A stretch of DNA of 12,706 nt from Spirochaetales bacterium (GTDB lineage: Bacteria; Spirochaetota; Spirochaetia; Sphaerochaetales; Sphaerochaetaceae): assembly GCA_022785155.1 (NCBI GenBank), contig JALFRH010000109.1, positions 1 to 12,706 on the forward strand, written 5' to 3'. How positions within the stretch are numbered: position 1 is the first letter of the stretch; each line of letters opens with the position of its first letter. Made by a program: the position numbers and the translations under genes. Shown here in pieces: positions 6,075-12,706 of the stretch. The notes below the pieces were generated by a model. The model did no database searches. It saw nothing but the letters and a program-made list of their open reading frames with translations, and was not told the DNA's origin.

Positions 6075-6713
6075 ATGAATGGAATGGTAGAATTATCAAA
6101 CCAAAAGGGGAAGACGACTGACGGTATGGGTGCAGATTCAGGGCTAAGAAGATATCAATCTATGGATCTCTTGATTTGGACCGTACTGCTTTTCGTTTTC
6201 GAGACAATAGTGGTCAAAGCTGGAACCGTATGGTTTAGGTCCCAACCGTGGACTCTATCCTTAGTTCCTGCATTGACGGCCATTGTCTACATGAGATGGT
6301 GTGTCTATGGATTATTCTACAGTGCACTGGGAGGTGTGGCCATCTGCTTTGCGTCAAAGGCTGAGGTCATCCAGTATGTTGTATATGTCTTTGGAAATCT
6401 CTTCTCTTGTTTTTCTCTTCTGATGCTAAAAAAGATGGGAAAGGAAAAAGTGCGTTCAAGCGTATTCTTTTCCCTGTTATACGCCACAGTGGTGTTTGTT
6501 CTGATGGCTTTGGGAAGAGGAGTGGTGTCGCTGGTCTTGGGAAATGGACTCTATACAGTGGTGGATTTCATCACCACGGATATCCTTTCGCTTGTATTTG
6601 CGATGGTTGTTGTTTGGATAGCCAGAAGGCTTGACGGCGTATTTGAGGATCAAATTTCATACCTTATGCGTCTCAAAGCAGAAGAGGAAAAGGAAAAAGG
6701 GAGGGAAAGATGA
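6075..6713 (+). CDS. Six-TM membrane protein heading the ABC operon
   Basis: A 212-aa integral membrane protein not assigned to a named family. Hydrophobic segments fall at about 31-50, 59-75, 77-93, 98-118, 130-155 and 161-184. They are framed by a polar, positively charged N-terminus of about 30 residues and a Lys/Glu-rich C-terminal tail (about 199-212). Asp164 and Asp169 lie in the last segment, and Glu43 and Lys48 in the first. Size and six-helix layout resemble S-components of ECF transporters, but I see no diagnostic motif. The stop overlaps the start of the LplB-like permease (ATGA), so it is translated with the transporter. The start is uncertain: TTG 6072, ATG 6075 and ATG 6084 are all possible and none has a good SD; a start at 6126 or 6162 cannot be excluded. 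It may be an accessory or regulatory subunit of the importer. Confidence 0.72.
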   Translation: MNGMVELSNQKGKTTDGMGADSGLRRYQSMDLLIWTVLLFVFETIVVKAGTVWFRSQPWTLSLVPALTAIVYMRWCVYGLFYSALGGVAICFASKAEVIQYVVYVFGNLFSCFSLLMLKKMGKEKVRSSVFFSLLYATVVFVLMALGRGVVSLVLGNGLYTVVDFITTDILSLVFAMVVVWIARRLDGVFEDQISYLMRLKAEEEKEKGRER

Positions 6714-7762
6714 AGGCTAAGGCTTCTGATTATCTCATCTATGATGAATCGACAGGTACCTACAGAGAAGATCCTGAACAGAGGGTCAGGGACGACGTTG
6801 AGAAACACTATTGGCTTCATGTCGGAAGAACAATCATTAAGGACTGGCGTCTTTATGTGATGCTTCTCCCTATGTTGTTGGTGTTTCTTTTCTGGAGATA
6901 CTTCCCTATGTATGAGCTCTTGGGTTGTTTCAAGGTCTCAGACGAGGTTCTTCCTGTGTCTCAGCAGCTCTTCTCAGGTTTCTCTTATTTCAAGAGATTG
7001 CTGGTTGGAGGAGACTCTCTTTCCGCAGAGTTCTGGAGAGCCTTGAGAAATACTTTCCTTCTTTCTTTCTATGGCCTTTGCTTCGGTTTCCCAGTGCCTA
7101 TTCTGCTTGCACTTTTCTTCAACGAAGTAAAGTCCAACATTGCAAGAAGTGTATATCAGGTTCTGACATATCTTCCTAAGTTTATGTCTACCGTAGTCAT
7201 GACATCTCTTGTAACCATGCTTGTAAAGCAGGGTGCCATTACATCAAATTGTGGCGTAATATCACAGTTCCTCGCCAAGTTGGGATTCATAACAAAGGAA
7301 GTGGCGGATGCAGGTCTTTTGAATAATCCTAACTTCTTCAGAGGTATCTATCAGCTCAGTGGTATCTGGGAAGAAGCCGGTTATGGTTCCATCGTTTACT
7401 TTGCAGCCATCATCGCCATTTCTCCTACAAGCTATGAAGCCGCCCAGATCGACGGAGCAGGCAAGATGGCGCAGATGAGATTCGTAGTTCTTCCTTGTAT
7501 CCTTTCTACAATCGTAATCATGCTTATTACGAGAATCGGTTCCCTCCTTTCCATAGGATACGAAAAGGTTCTCTTGCTTTATAACCCAAATACATACGTA
7601 ACGGCAGATGTTGTGTCTACATTCGCCCAGAGATATGGACTTGAGGGTGCTGCAAAGGGTCTTGCAACGGCAGCAGAGATGATGAACAACATCATCGGTA
7701 TGCTCCTTGTCATAGGTGCCAACACCATTGCCAAGAAGGCATCCGACGTATCGTTGTATTGA
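6710..7762 (+). CDS. LplB-type carbohydrate ABC transporter permease
   Basis: A 350-aa inner-membrane permease of the CUT1-type importer, related to LplB/YteP proteins that move oligosaccharides. A polar N-terminus of about 45 residues leads to the first membrane helix (YVMLLPMLLVFLFW). The permease core then starts at RALRNTFLLSFYGL. The cytoplasmic EAA loop that docks onto the ATPase is at about 243-263 (YEAAQIDGAGKMAQMRFVVLP). This is followed by CILSTIVIMLITRIGSLL and by the late segment YGLEGAAKGLATAAEMMNNI, typical of LplB proteins. The start ATG overlaps the previous stop by 4 bases and has a GGGAGGG site. Twelve bases separate it from the next permease, its likely heterodimer partner. 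The substrate cannot be read from the sequence. Confidence 0.93.
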   Translation: MKAKASDYLIYDESTGTYREDPEQRVRDDVEKHYWLHVGRTIIKDWRLYVMLLPMLLVFLFWRYFPMYELLGCFKVSDEVLPVSQQLFSGFSYFKRLLVGGDSLSAEFWRALRNTFLLSFYGLCFGFPVPILLALFFNEVKSNIARSVYQVLTYLPKFMSTVVMTSLVTMLVKQGAITSNCGVISQFLAKLGFITKEVADAGLLNNPNFFRGIYQLSGIWEEAGYGSIVYFAAIIAISPTSYEAAQIDGAGKMAQMRFVVLPCILSTIVIMLITRIGSLLSIGYEKVLLLYNPNTYVTADVVSTFAQRYGLEGAAKGLATAAEMMNNIIGMLLVIGANTIAKKASDVSLY

Positions 7763-7774
7763 TGGGGGTGAATC

Positions 7775-8665
7775 ATGAAAAGAAAACTTGAAACATCAGA
7801 ACTAATCTTCAAGATAATCAGCTATACGCTTTTGACAATGTTCGCTATCTGTTGTCTCTATCCTTTCCTTTATGCCATATCCTCGTCCATAAGCGGAAGA
7901 AAGGCTGTAGAGTATTCCGAGGTCATCCTTTTCCCTAAAGACATTCAGTTCGAAGCTTTTGGAAAGATGTTCAACAGCAATATGTTCTGGAATGCTTATT
8001 CCAACACTCTCTATATCACTCTTTTCGGTACTATCTGGGCTCTCGGATACTCCATCTTGGGTGCATACGCCCTTTCCAAGAAGAGACTGTTGTTCAGGAA
8101 GACCTTCAACTTCTTCCTGGTCTTCACAATGTGGTTCAGTGCAGGTATCGTTCCTCAGTATTTGAACTATCTCAACACAAAGGCTGTGTTCAATAAGGTA
8201 GGTATCATGGACGACAAGTGGCTTGTCATCATCGCCATGGGTATGGCTGCCATGAACGTCATATTGTTGAGGAACGCTTTCGAAGGCGTACCTTCGGAAA
8301 TCGAAGAAGCCGCCATTGTAGATGGTGCAACCGAGTTCCAGGTCCTTTCCAAGGTCTATATTCCTATGAGCAAATCTACAATCGCAACAGTAGCTCTATT
8401 CTTCGGAATCTCAAGATGGAACGGATACTTCTGGGCTCGCCAGATGATCAGTAACTCCAACGAGCATCCATTGATGGTCTATATAAGACTTATGCTTGAA
8501 GAGTATACAGACCCTGAAGTCATGAGCGGATGGAATGAAGCCTTTGCTTCAGACTCCGTCATCTATGCTTTGATTGTGTGTTCAATTGTTCCAATCCTCG
8601 TTATCTACCCTTTCATACAGAAGTACTTTGCAAAGGGTGTAAACGTGGGTGGAGTCAAAGAATAA
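7775..8665 (+). CDS. YtcP/LplC-type carbohydrate ABC transporter permease
   Basis: Second permease of the importer, 296 aa, the usual length. It opens with a cytoplasmic tail and the helix IISYTLLTMFAICCLYPFLY, then the SSSISGRKAV stretch seen in YtcP/LplC proteins. The core helices start at NTLYITLFGTIWALGYSILG. The EAA loop is at about 178-198 (EEAAIVDGATEFQVLSKVYIP). The C-terminus (YPFIQKYFAKGVNVGGVKE) closely fits the family ending in KGVxxGxxKG. A GGGGGTGA site precedes the ATG. The 42-bp gap before the binding-protein gene is AT-rich and contains a TATATT at 8686-8691, which could be an internal -10, though no good -35 accompanies it. Confidence 0.94.
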   Translation: MKRKLETSELIFKIISYTLLTMFAICCLYPFLYAISSSISGRKAVEYSEVILFPKDIQFEAFGKMFNSNMFWNAYSNTLYITLFGTIWALGYSILGAYALSKKRLLFRKTFNFFLVFTMWFSAGIVPQYLNYLNTKAVFNKVGIMDDKWLVIIAMGMAAMNVILLRNAFEGVPSEIEEAAIVDGATEFQVLSKVYIPMSKSTIATVALFFGISRWNGYFWARQMISNSNEHPLMVYIRLMLEEYTDPEVMSGWNEAFASDSVIYALIVCSIVPILVIYPFIQKYFAKGVNVGGVKE

Positions 8666-8707
8666 TTATTTATTTGTGATAGTTTTATATTCAAACGGAG
8701 GAAAACT

Positions 8708-10858
8708 ATGAAAAAATCATTTCTGACAGTTCTTCTAGCTCTCCTTGCCATTTGTTCACTTATGGCAAACGGAGGCAAGGAAATTGCAGTGCAGGAAACT
8801 CCTGTAGCAGCTCCCGCTCCTGTAGAAGAAAAAGTCGAAGAGACAAAGACTCTTACTTATGCTGACGGAACAGTATTGAGAATGGCTACTGGTTACAACA
8901 GCAAGAAGACCGGTCTTAGCTTCGATGCTGATACAGCAGGTTCAGGTGTTGAACTTGCCGGTGTCATGTATCATGCTGGCGACCTTAAGCCGACTTGGGT
9001 TGAAGTCCAGAATATCCTTAACATCAAGATCGAGGATAAATATCAGGGAAACAGCGCAACAAACGAGCTTAAGTATTGGGCAGAAAAGCTCAACGAGGTA
9101 GATGTGGTTTCCGGTAACGCAACTTCTCTCGTAGACTATGGCGAGAAGGGAAGCTTTGTTGATATCGCTCCATATCTCGATATGATGCCAAACTTCAAGG
9201 CTTATCTCGAAGCAAATCCAATCGTACGCCTTTCCATCACAGGTAACACATCAACAGGCGCCATCTACTTCTCCCCATATTTCGATGGTGTAAACGACAT
9301 CGAAAGAATGCCTCTCATGAGAGTCGACTGGCTTGAAAAGCTTCTTGACGGAGAAGGTGCATTTACTGCAGAGAAGAGTGGAAAGCTCAACGCAGCTGTC
9401 TATGAGCCATATATGCCTACAAGTGGAAAGGTCACAGTTGAAACAGTCAACGCTGAAGGAACAGGCACATTTGATCTCACAAAGGATTATGACAAGGCTG
9501 GTAACATTGTTGCTGTCATGAACAGCGCACTGGCTAAGGGTGAAGTTTCTGGTGTTGAAGCTGTCAACATGCTCAGAGACTACATCGACGCTGCTTACAA
9601 TGGATATTATGGAACAAAGAGATCCGATCTCTTTGCCGGCCAGAATGCAGCTTGGGATGCTGACGAGCTTGTTGCTCTCCTCCGCTGTGTAGTCGCCAAC
9701 GCTTATACTCTCAACGGAACAGACACCGTACAGGGTCTCTTCTCAAGAGAAGACGCCAACAACCAGAGAAGAGTCGACCTCTTCAGATTCGCCGGTACAC
9801 TCTTTGGTGTACGTGGTCTTGAATCAAGACAGGACTACCTCTACTTCGGCGCTGATGAGAAGCTCCACGATGCCCGCCAGGAAGTTGCTACATATGAAGC
9901 AATGGAAAGAATGAATGCAATGGCTCAGGAAGGACTTATCTCCAAGTCATTCATGGATTCTGCTGCTGAGACATCCGCTACAATGTTGGAGAACGATCTT
10001 GGATTCATGAGCTATGACTACAACCAGACTCAGACCATCATGAACGCTACAAAGCTTCAGGAAGGCGAGAAGTACATGGCTGTCATGGTTCCTGTAGCAC
10101 GCTGGTTCGACGGAACAGATCCTAATGGCGTCTACATGAGATTTACAGAATCCTGGAGAAGCGTAAAGACAGATGGTTGGGCACTCTCCAAGGCTGGTAT
10201 CGGCGACGATACAAACAAGCTCTATGCAGCTCTTGCCCTCATCGACTATGCTTACAGCGAAAAGGGACAGATCCTCATGAGCTATGGTCCAGATGCATTT
10301 ATCAAGACAAATGCTGACGGCAGCTACGTAACATTCAACTTCAACGGAAAAGAGATGCCTGTAATCGCCGATATCACAGAACAGTTGCTCTGGGAGAAGA
10401 CATCCGGTAACTACACAAACTTTGCTAGACAGTATCTCGGTTCAACACTCTCCTTTGCTAAGAGCCAGGCATTTGAATATCAGTGCACACACTCTGTGGG
10501 TAAGGAAGGTGCTGGAAAGATTTCCGTTGCTATCGGACTTGGAACAATCAAGCATCCTGAATTGGCTGTCTGCGACAATATGTGGTACACATCTATTCCT
10601 ACAACTCTCCCTACAACAAAGGTTGAGACAGATACAGTCAACACATATACAGAACTTCAGGCTCAGTTCAACCAGCAGAAGGGCAAGGTCAATATCCTCT
10701 GTGATCAGATCGTAAAGGGATACACTCTTGAAGGCTGCACAAACGCTGAAGAAACAGTCAAGACTGTTGCAGAACTCTGGGGTGGTGCTCAGTATCTCTT
10801 GATCAAGCAGGGTGCATGGGACCGCGATCTTAAGTATTTCAACACGATTTCCAAATAA
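8708..10858 (+). CDS. Large extracellular solute-binding protein of the ABC importer
   Basis: Substrate-capturing protein of the importer, 716 aa, well above the roughly 500-560 aa of LplA/YtcQ-type binding proteins. The N-terminus is a signal peptide (Lys-rich start, hydrophobic core LTVLLALLAICSL, then MANGGKE). A Pro/Ala/Glu linker follows to about residue 50. The only early Cys (C16) lies in LLAIC, a poor lipobox. Cleavage after MANG's Ala by signal peptidase I is an equally good reading, so it is either periplasmic or a non-standard lipoprotein. Recognisable family stretches are WAEKLNEVDVVSG, FVDIAPYLDMMPNFKAY, a late-domain EAMERMNAMAQEGLISKSF and WRSVKTDGWALSK. GGAGG precedes the ATG. 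Codon choice (CTT/CTC, AAG, ATC, GAA) is more uniform than in the region 1-2542, as expected for a highly expressed gene. The ligand is unknown; an oligosaccharide is likely from the permeases. Confidence 0.9.
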   Translation: MKKSFLTVLLALLAICSLMANGGKEIAVQETPVAAPAPVEEKVEETKTLTYADGTVLRMATGYNSKKTGLSFDADTAGSGVELAGVMYHAGDLKPTWVEVQNILNIKIEDKYQGNSATNELKYWAEKLNEVDVVSGNATSLVDYGEKGSFVDIAPYLDMMPNFKAYLEANPIVRLSITGNTSTGAIYFSPYFDGVNDIERMPLMRVDWLEKLLDGEGAFTAEKSGKLNAAVYEPYMPTSGKVTVETVNAEGTGTFDLTKDYDKAGNIVAVMNSALAKGEVSGVEAVNMLRDYIDAAYNGYYGTKRSDLFAGQNAAWDADELVALLRCVVANAYTLNGTDTVQGLFSREDANNQRRVDLFRFAGTLFGVRGLESRQDYLYFGADEKLHDARQEVATYEAMERMNAMAQEGLISKSFMDSAAETSATMLENDLGFMSYDYNQTQTIMNATKLQEGEKYMAVMVPVARWFDGTDPNGVYMRFTESWRSVKTDGWALSKAGIGDDTNKLYAALALIDYAYSEKGQILMSYGPDAFIKTNADGSYVTFNFNGKEMPVIADITEQLLWEKTSGNYTNFARQYLGSTLSFAKSQAFEYQCTHSVGKEGAGKISVAIGLGTIKHPELAVCDNMWYTSIPTTLPTTKVETDTVNTYTELQAQFNQQKGKVNILCDQIVKGYTLEGCTNAEETVKTVAELWGGAQYLLIKQGAWDRDLKYFNTISK

Positions 10859-10881
10859 TCTTGGTTAATCTCGAACTTTTA

Positions 10882-10910
10882 CCGTCCAGGGGTTGATACC
10901 CCTGGAACGG
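10882..10910 (+). terminator. Strong hairpin after the binding-protein gene
   Basis: CCGT-CCAGGGG (10882-10892) pairs with CCCCTGG-(A)-ACGG (10899-10910): 11 bp with one bulged A and a TTGATA loop. No T-tract follows, so it is unlikely to end transcription fully. It sits in the 81-bp gap between the binding-protein gene and the next operon gene. Stable hairpins in that place commonly protect the upstream mRNA from 3' decay and lower expression of the rest. Confidence 0.6.
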
Positions 10911-10939
10911 ATATCCTTAAAAACAAACAGGAGGGGGTT

Positions 10940-11521
10940 ATGTACAAAAAGCAGATGTCTTTTCAGAAACTAGTCTGCTATCTTGCACTGGCTGCCGGTC
11001 TAATCGTCTTCATCTATTCTCTTGGAATAATGACGGACCTTTATGATTGCCTTTATTCCACGATGCTAGATCCGTCGGATCTCACTTATACGACGGTGCC
11101 GGGATCGATAGTCTATTACAACATGCAGGGGTTTAACCGAACTTTCCTCGTTACAGGAATTTGGCTGCTTTTGTCTGCATGCCTTCTCTTTATTTCCCAG
11201 ACCAATAACCGAAGAAGATACTATATAGGAAACTATGTTTTCATTGGAATCTTCGTCGTTTCAATGTTGGCTGTGGCCATTTGGGCTCACTTCCAGATTG
11301 AGATCTATAAGGCTCAGTGGCTGAGCGTAGATTTTGAAGCATTGGCTCGCCATGCCTCAATCTTCAAACAGAAGTATACAGAGTCTACATTCTGGTTCGA
11401 TATCCACTATGCTGTATTCGGCTTCGGCTTGGTTGAAGCAGGCCTCTTGGTGTTCAACACAGTATGGAAAGTGAAGCTTATGAAGGGTGAGAAGGCTCTT
11501 ATCCAAGGAGGAAGATCATGA
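10940..11521 (+). CDS. Four-TM membrane protein in ABC operon
   Basis: A 193-aa membrane protein with no family I recognise. Hydrophobic segments are at about 11-31, 68-86, 94-120 and 153-176. A polar loop of about 36 residues (LYDCLYSTMLDPSDL, then SIVYYNMQGFNRT) follows the first, and a loop of about 32 residues separates the last two. With a Lys-rich N-terminus and the NNRRRYY loop after the second segment on the cytoplasmic side, both large loops face outward. It starts with a strong AGGAGGGGG site and ends in an ATGA overlap with the next gene. Its place between the binding protein and the ATPase of one operon suggests a role tied to the importer: accessory subunit, assembly factor or sensor. 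The mechanism is unknown. Confidence 0.8.
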   Translation: MYKKQMSFQKLVCYLALAAGLIVFIYSLGIMTDLYDCLYSTMLDPSDLTYTTVPGSIVYYNMQGFNRTFLVTGIWLLLSACLLFISQTNNRRRYYIGNYVFIGIFVVSMLAVAIWAHFQIEIYKAQWLSVDFEALARHASIFKQKYTESTFWFDIHYAVFGFGLVEAGLLVFNTVWKVKLMKGEKALIQGGRS

Positions 11522-12015
11522 AAGATCAGGACAAAGCCACCAGAGTGGATAGAATGCGTTATATAAAGAACAAGTTCTCATCCAATATGTGTCTATTAGC
11601 GATTCTCTTTGATGTGTTCTATTTTGTTTGTCTCTATAAGTCCGACGTAAGTACTTATTACTACACAATCATGATAGGCGCCTCCATCGTCTATAATCTT
11701 GTGTTCATGCTTGCCGTCTTCCTTTCTTCTGAAGGCGTGAAGACGTATAGCGAGAAATACTGCTATCTCCTTATTTTCTTGGGGATTATGCAGTTTGTCC
11801 GCATCTTTGTCATTCCTCTTCGTGCAGCAACTACTGTAGTTACAATATCCAAGGTCGAGCAGATTGTCATGGGTTCCGGGCAGTTTGCAAAGTGTATCAT
11901 CTATCTTTGCGTCAGTGGTGTTTGCTGCCTTTTTGCAGCTGGCGTCGGAATTGTCAGAAGCCGTACGCTGAAGGCTTATATTGCAACACTTGGTGAAGAG
12001 GTCAGGAGGGACTAA
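11518..12015 (+). CDS. Second four-TM membrane protein in ABC operon
   Basis: A 165-aa membrane protein, unrecognised. A basic N-terminus (about 20 residues) leads into four hydrophobic segments at about 21-40, 47-70, 81-101 and 123-146. The loops are short except for a polar one around 102-122, and the cytoplasmic tail reads SRTLKAYIATLGEEVRRD. Several Cys residues cluster in the first and last segments. The start ATG overlaps the previous stop by 4 bases with AAGGAGGA upstream, and its own stop overlaps the ATPase start by one base (TAATG). It is therefore coupled on both sides and was probably kept with its four-TM neighbour as a pair. The function is unknown; a two-protein membrane module acting with the ATPase or the permeases is possible. 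Confidence 0.8.
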   Translation: MKDQDKATRVDRMRYIKNKFSSNMCLLAILFDVFYFVCLYKSDVSTYYYTIMIGASIVYNLVFMLAVFLSSEGVKTYSEKYCYLLIFLGIMQFVRIFVIPLRAATTVVTISKVEQIVMGSGQFAKCIIYLCVSGVCCLFAAGVGIVRSRTLKAYIATLGEEVRRD

Positions 12016-12706
12016 TGGCTACACTTAATCTACAGCATATTGATAAAATATATGATAACAATGTCCAAGCTGTCTTCGACTTCAACCTGGATGTAAAAGA
12101 TGGAGAGCTGATTGTTCTTGTCGGACCTTCTGGCTGCGGAAAGTCCACAACTCTCAGAATGGTTGCAGGATTGGAGGATATTTCCAACGGCAAGCTTCTT
12201 TTGGACGGCAAGGATATTACCCAGACTCCTGCAAAAGACAGGGATATGGCGATGGTTTTCCAGAACTATGCCCTCTATGGCCACATGACGGTATATGAAA
12301 ACATGGCATTCTCCCTTACTCTCAGAAAAGAGGATCCAAATGTAATCCATAAGAAGGTTTTGGCAGCAGCAGAGATCCTCAACCTTACTACCCAGCTCAA
12401 TAAAAAACCATCACAGCTTTCAGGTGGACAGAGGCAGAGAGTCGCAATGGGAAGAGCCATTGTAAGAACGCCTAAGGTATTCCTTTTCGATGAGCCTTTA
12501 TCAAACTTGGACGCCAAGCTCAGAGGTTCTACCCGTAGGGAGATTCTTCTTCTCCACAAGAGACTCAAGGCCACTATGCTTTATGTAACCCATGACCAGA
12601 CCGAGGCCCTTACTCTTGCCGACAGAATCGTATGTATGTCCATGGGACATGTCCAGCAGATCGGAACTCCTCTTGAGCTCTATGATACTCCTGCAAACCT
12701 CTTTGT
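12015..12706 (+). CDS. ABC transporter ATP-binding protein (UgpC/MsmK/MalK type), 3' partial
   Basis: ATP-hydrolysing subunit that drives the importer, cut by the window end after 230 codons (full members are about 350-380 aa). All nucleotide-binding motifs are present: Walker A 37-45 (GPSGCGKST), Q-loop Q83 (VFQNYALY), signature 135-139 (LSGGQ) followed by RQRVAMGRAI, Walker B ending D159-E160 with D-loop SNLD, and switch His193 (YVTHDQTEA). After the Q-loop it reads YALYGHMTV; most relatives have Pro where this has Gly89. The C-terminal regulatory (TOBE/OB) domain lies outside the window. The ATG shares one base with the previous stop, with an AGGAGG site 7 nt before it. Many LplB/YtcP-type systems in Bacillus borrow a shared ATPase encoded elsewhere; here one is encoded in the operon. 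Confidence 0.95.
   Translation, partial: MATLNLQHIDKIYDNNVQAVFDFNLDVKDGELIVLVGPSGCGKSTTLRMVAGLEDISNGKLLLDGKDITQTPAKDRDMAMVFQNYALYGHMTVYENMAFSLTLRKEDPNVIHKKVLAAAEILNLTTQLNKKPSQLSGGQRQRVAMGRAIVRTPKVFLFDEPLSNLDAKLRGSTRREILLLHKRLKATMLYVTHDQTEALTLADRIVCMSMGHVQQIGTPLELYDTPANLF

Noticed and set aside
1..12706. tRNA, rRNA and CRISPR arrays
   Set aside because: No cloverleaf with a T-loop motif, no rRNA-like stretch and no regularly spaced direct repeats were seen on either strand.

Overview
This window looks like chromosomal DNA from a spirochaete-like bacterium, with a Sphaerochaeta/Treponema-type lineage as the best guess. That is inference from three things: an oligosaccharide-type ABC operon, an exported binding protein whose signal peptide ends in an Ala-Asn-Gly-Gly-Lys-Glu run, and an Rpn-family nuclease gene. 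No rRNA or housekeeping protein is present to fix the taxon, and a Firmicute is the main alternative. Genes are dense, Shine-Dalgarno (SD) sites are strong (GGAGG type), and several starts overlap the preceding stop.

Region 1 (about 1-2542) is accessory. It holds a 5'-truncated IS1595-like transposase on the + strand, then on the - strand an Rpn/PD-(D/E)XK nuclease-like 'putative transposase' and a small membrane protein whose zinc ribbon is split around a transmembrane hairpin. A GC-rich hairpin lies between the convergent transposase and nuclease genes.

Region 2 (2590-5775) is a tightly packed MoxR ATPase / DUF58 / membrane protein operon. The third protein resembles the TgpA/DUF4129 partner usually found with MoxR and DUF58, but has no transglutaminase domain. 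The operon starts at what looks like a shared, bidirectional -10 element serving the zinc-ribbon gene on the other strand. The first ATG lies only a few bases past that -10, so moxR may be leaderless.

Region 3 (5756-5897, - strand) is a small SRP RNA (4.5S/ffs type) not represented by any ORF. It has the conserved domain IV hairpin with a GGAA tetraloop, a 9-bp closing stem, a U-tract and a plausible promoter. Its 3' end and U-tract lie antisense to the last codons of the DUF4129-like gene.

Region 4 (6075-12706, + strand) is a carbohydrate ABC transporter operon that runs off the right edge. In order it encodes a six-TM membrane protein, an LplB-type permease, a YtcP/LplC-type permease, a large (716 aa) solute-binding protein, two four-TM membrane proteins, and a UgpC/MsmK/MalK-type ATPase (partial). 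The three small membrane proteins are unrecognised but are locked into the operon by stop/start overlaps at most junctions. They are the best candidate here for something undescribed: accessory subunits of a CUT1-like importer. A strong hairpin after the binding-protein gene probably lets that gene be expressed in excess over the genes downstream.
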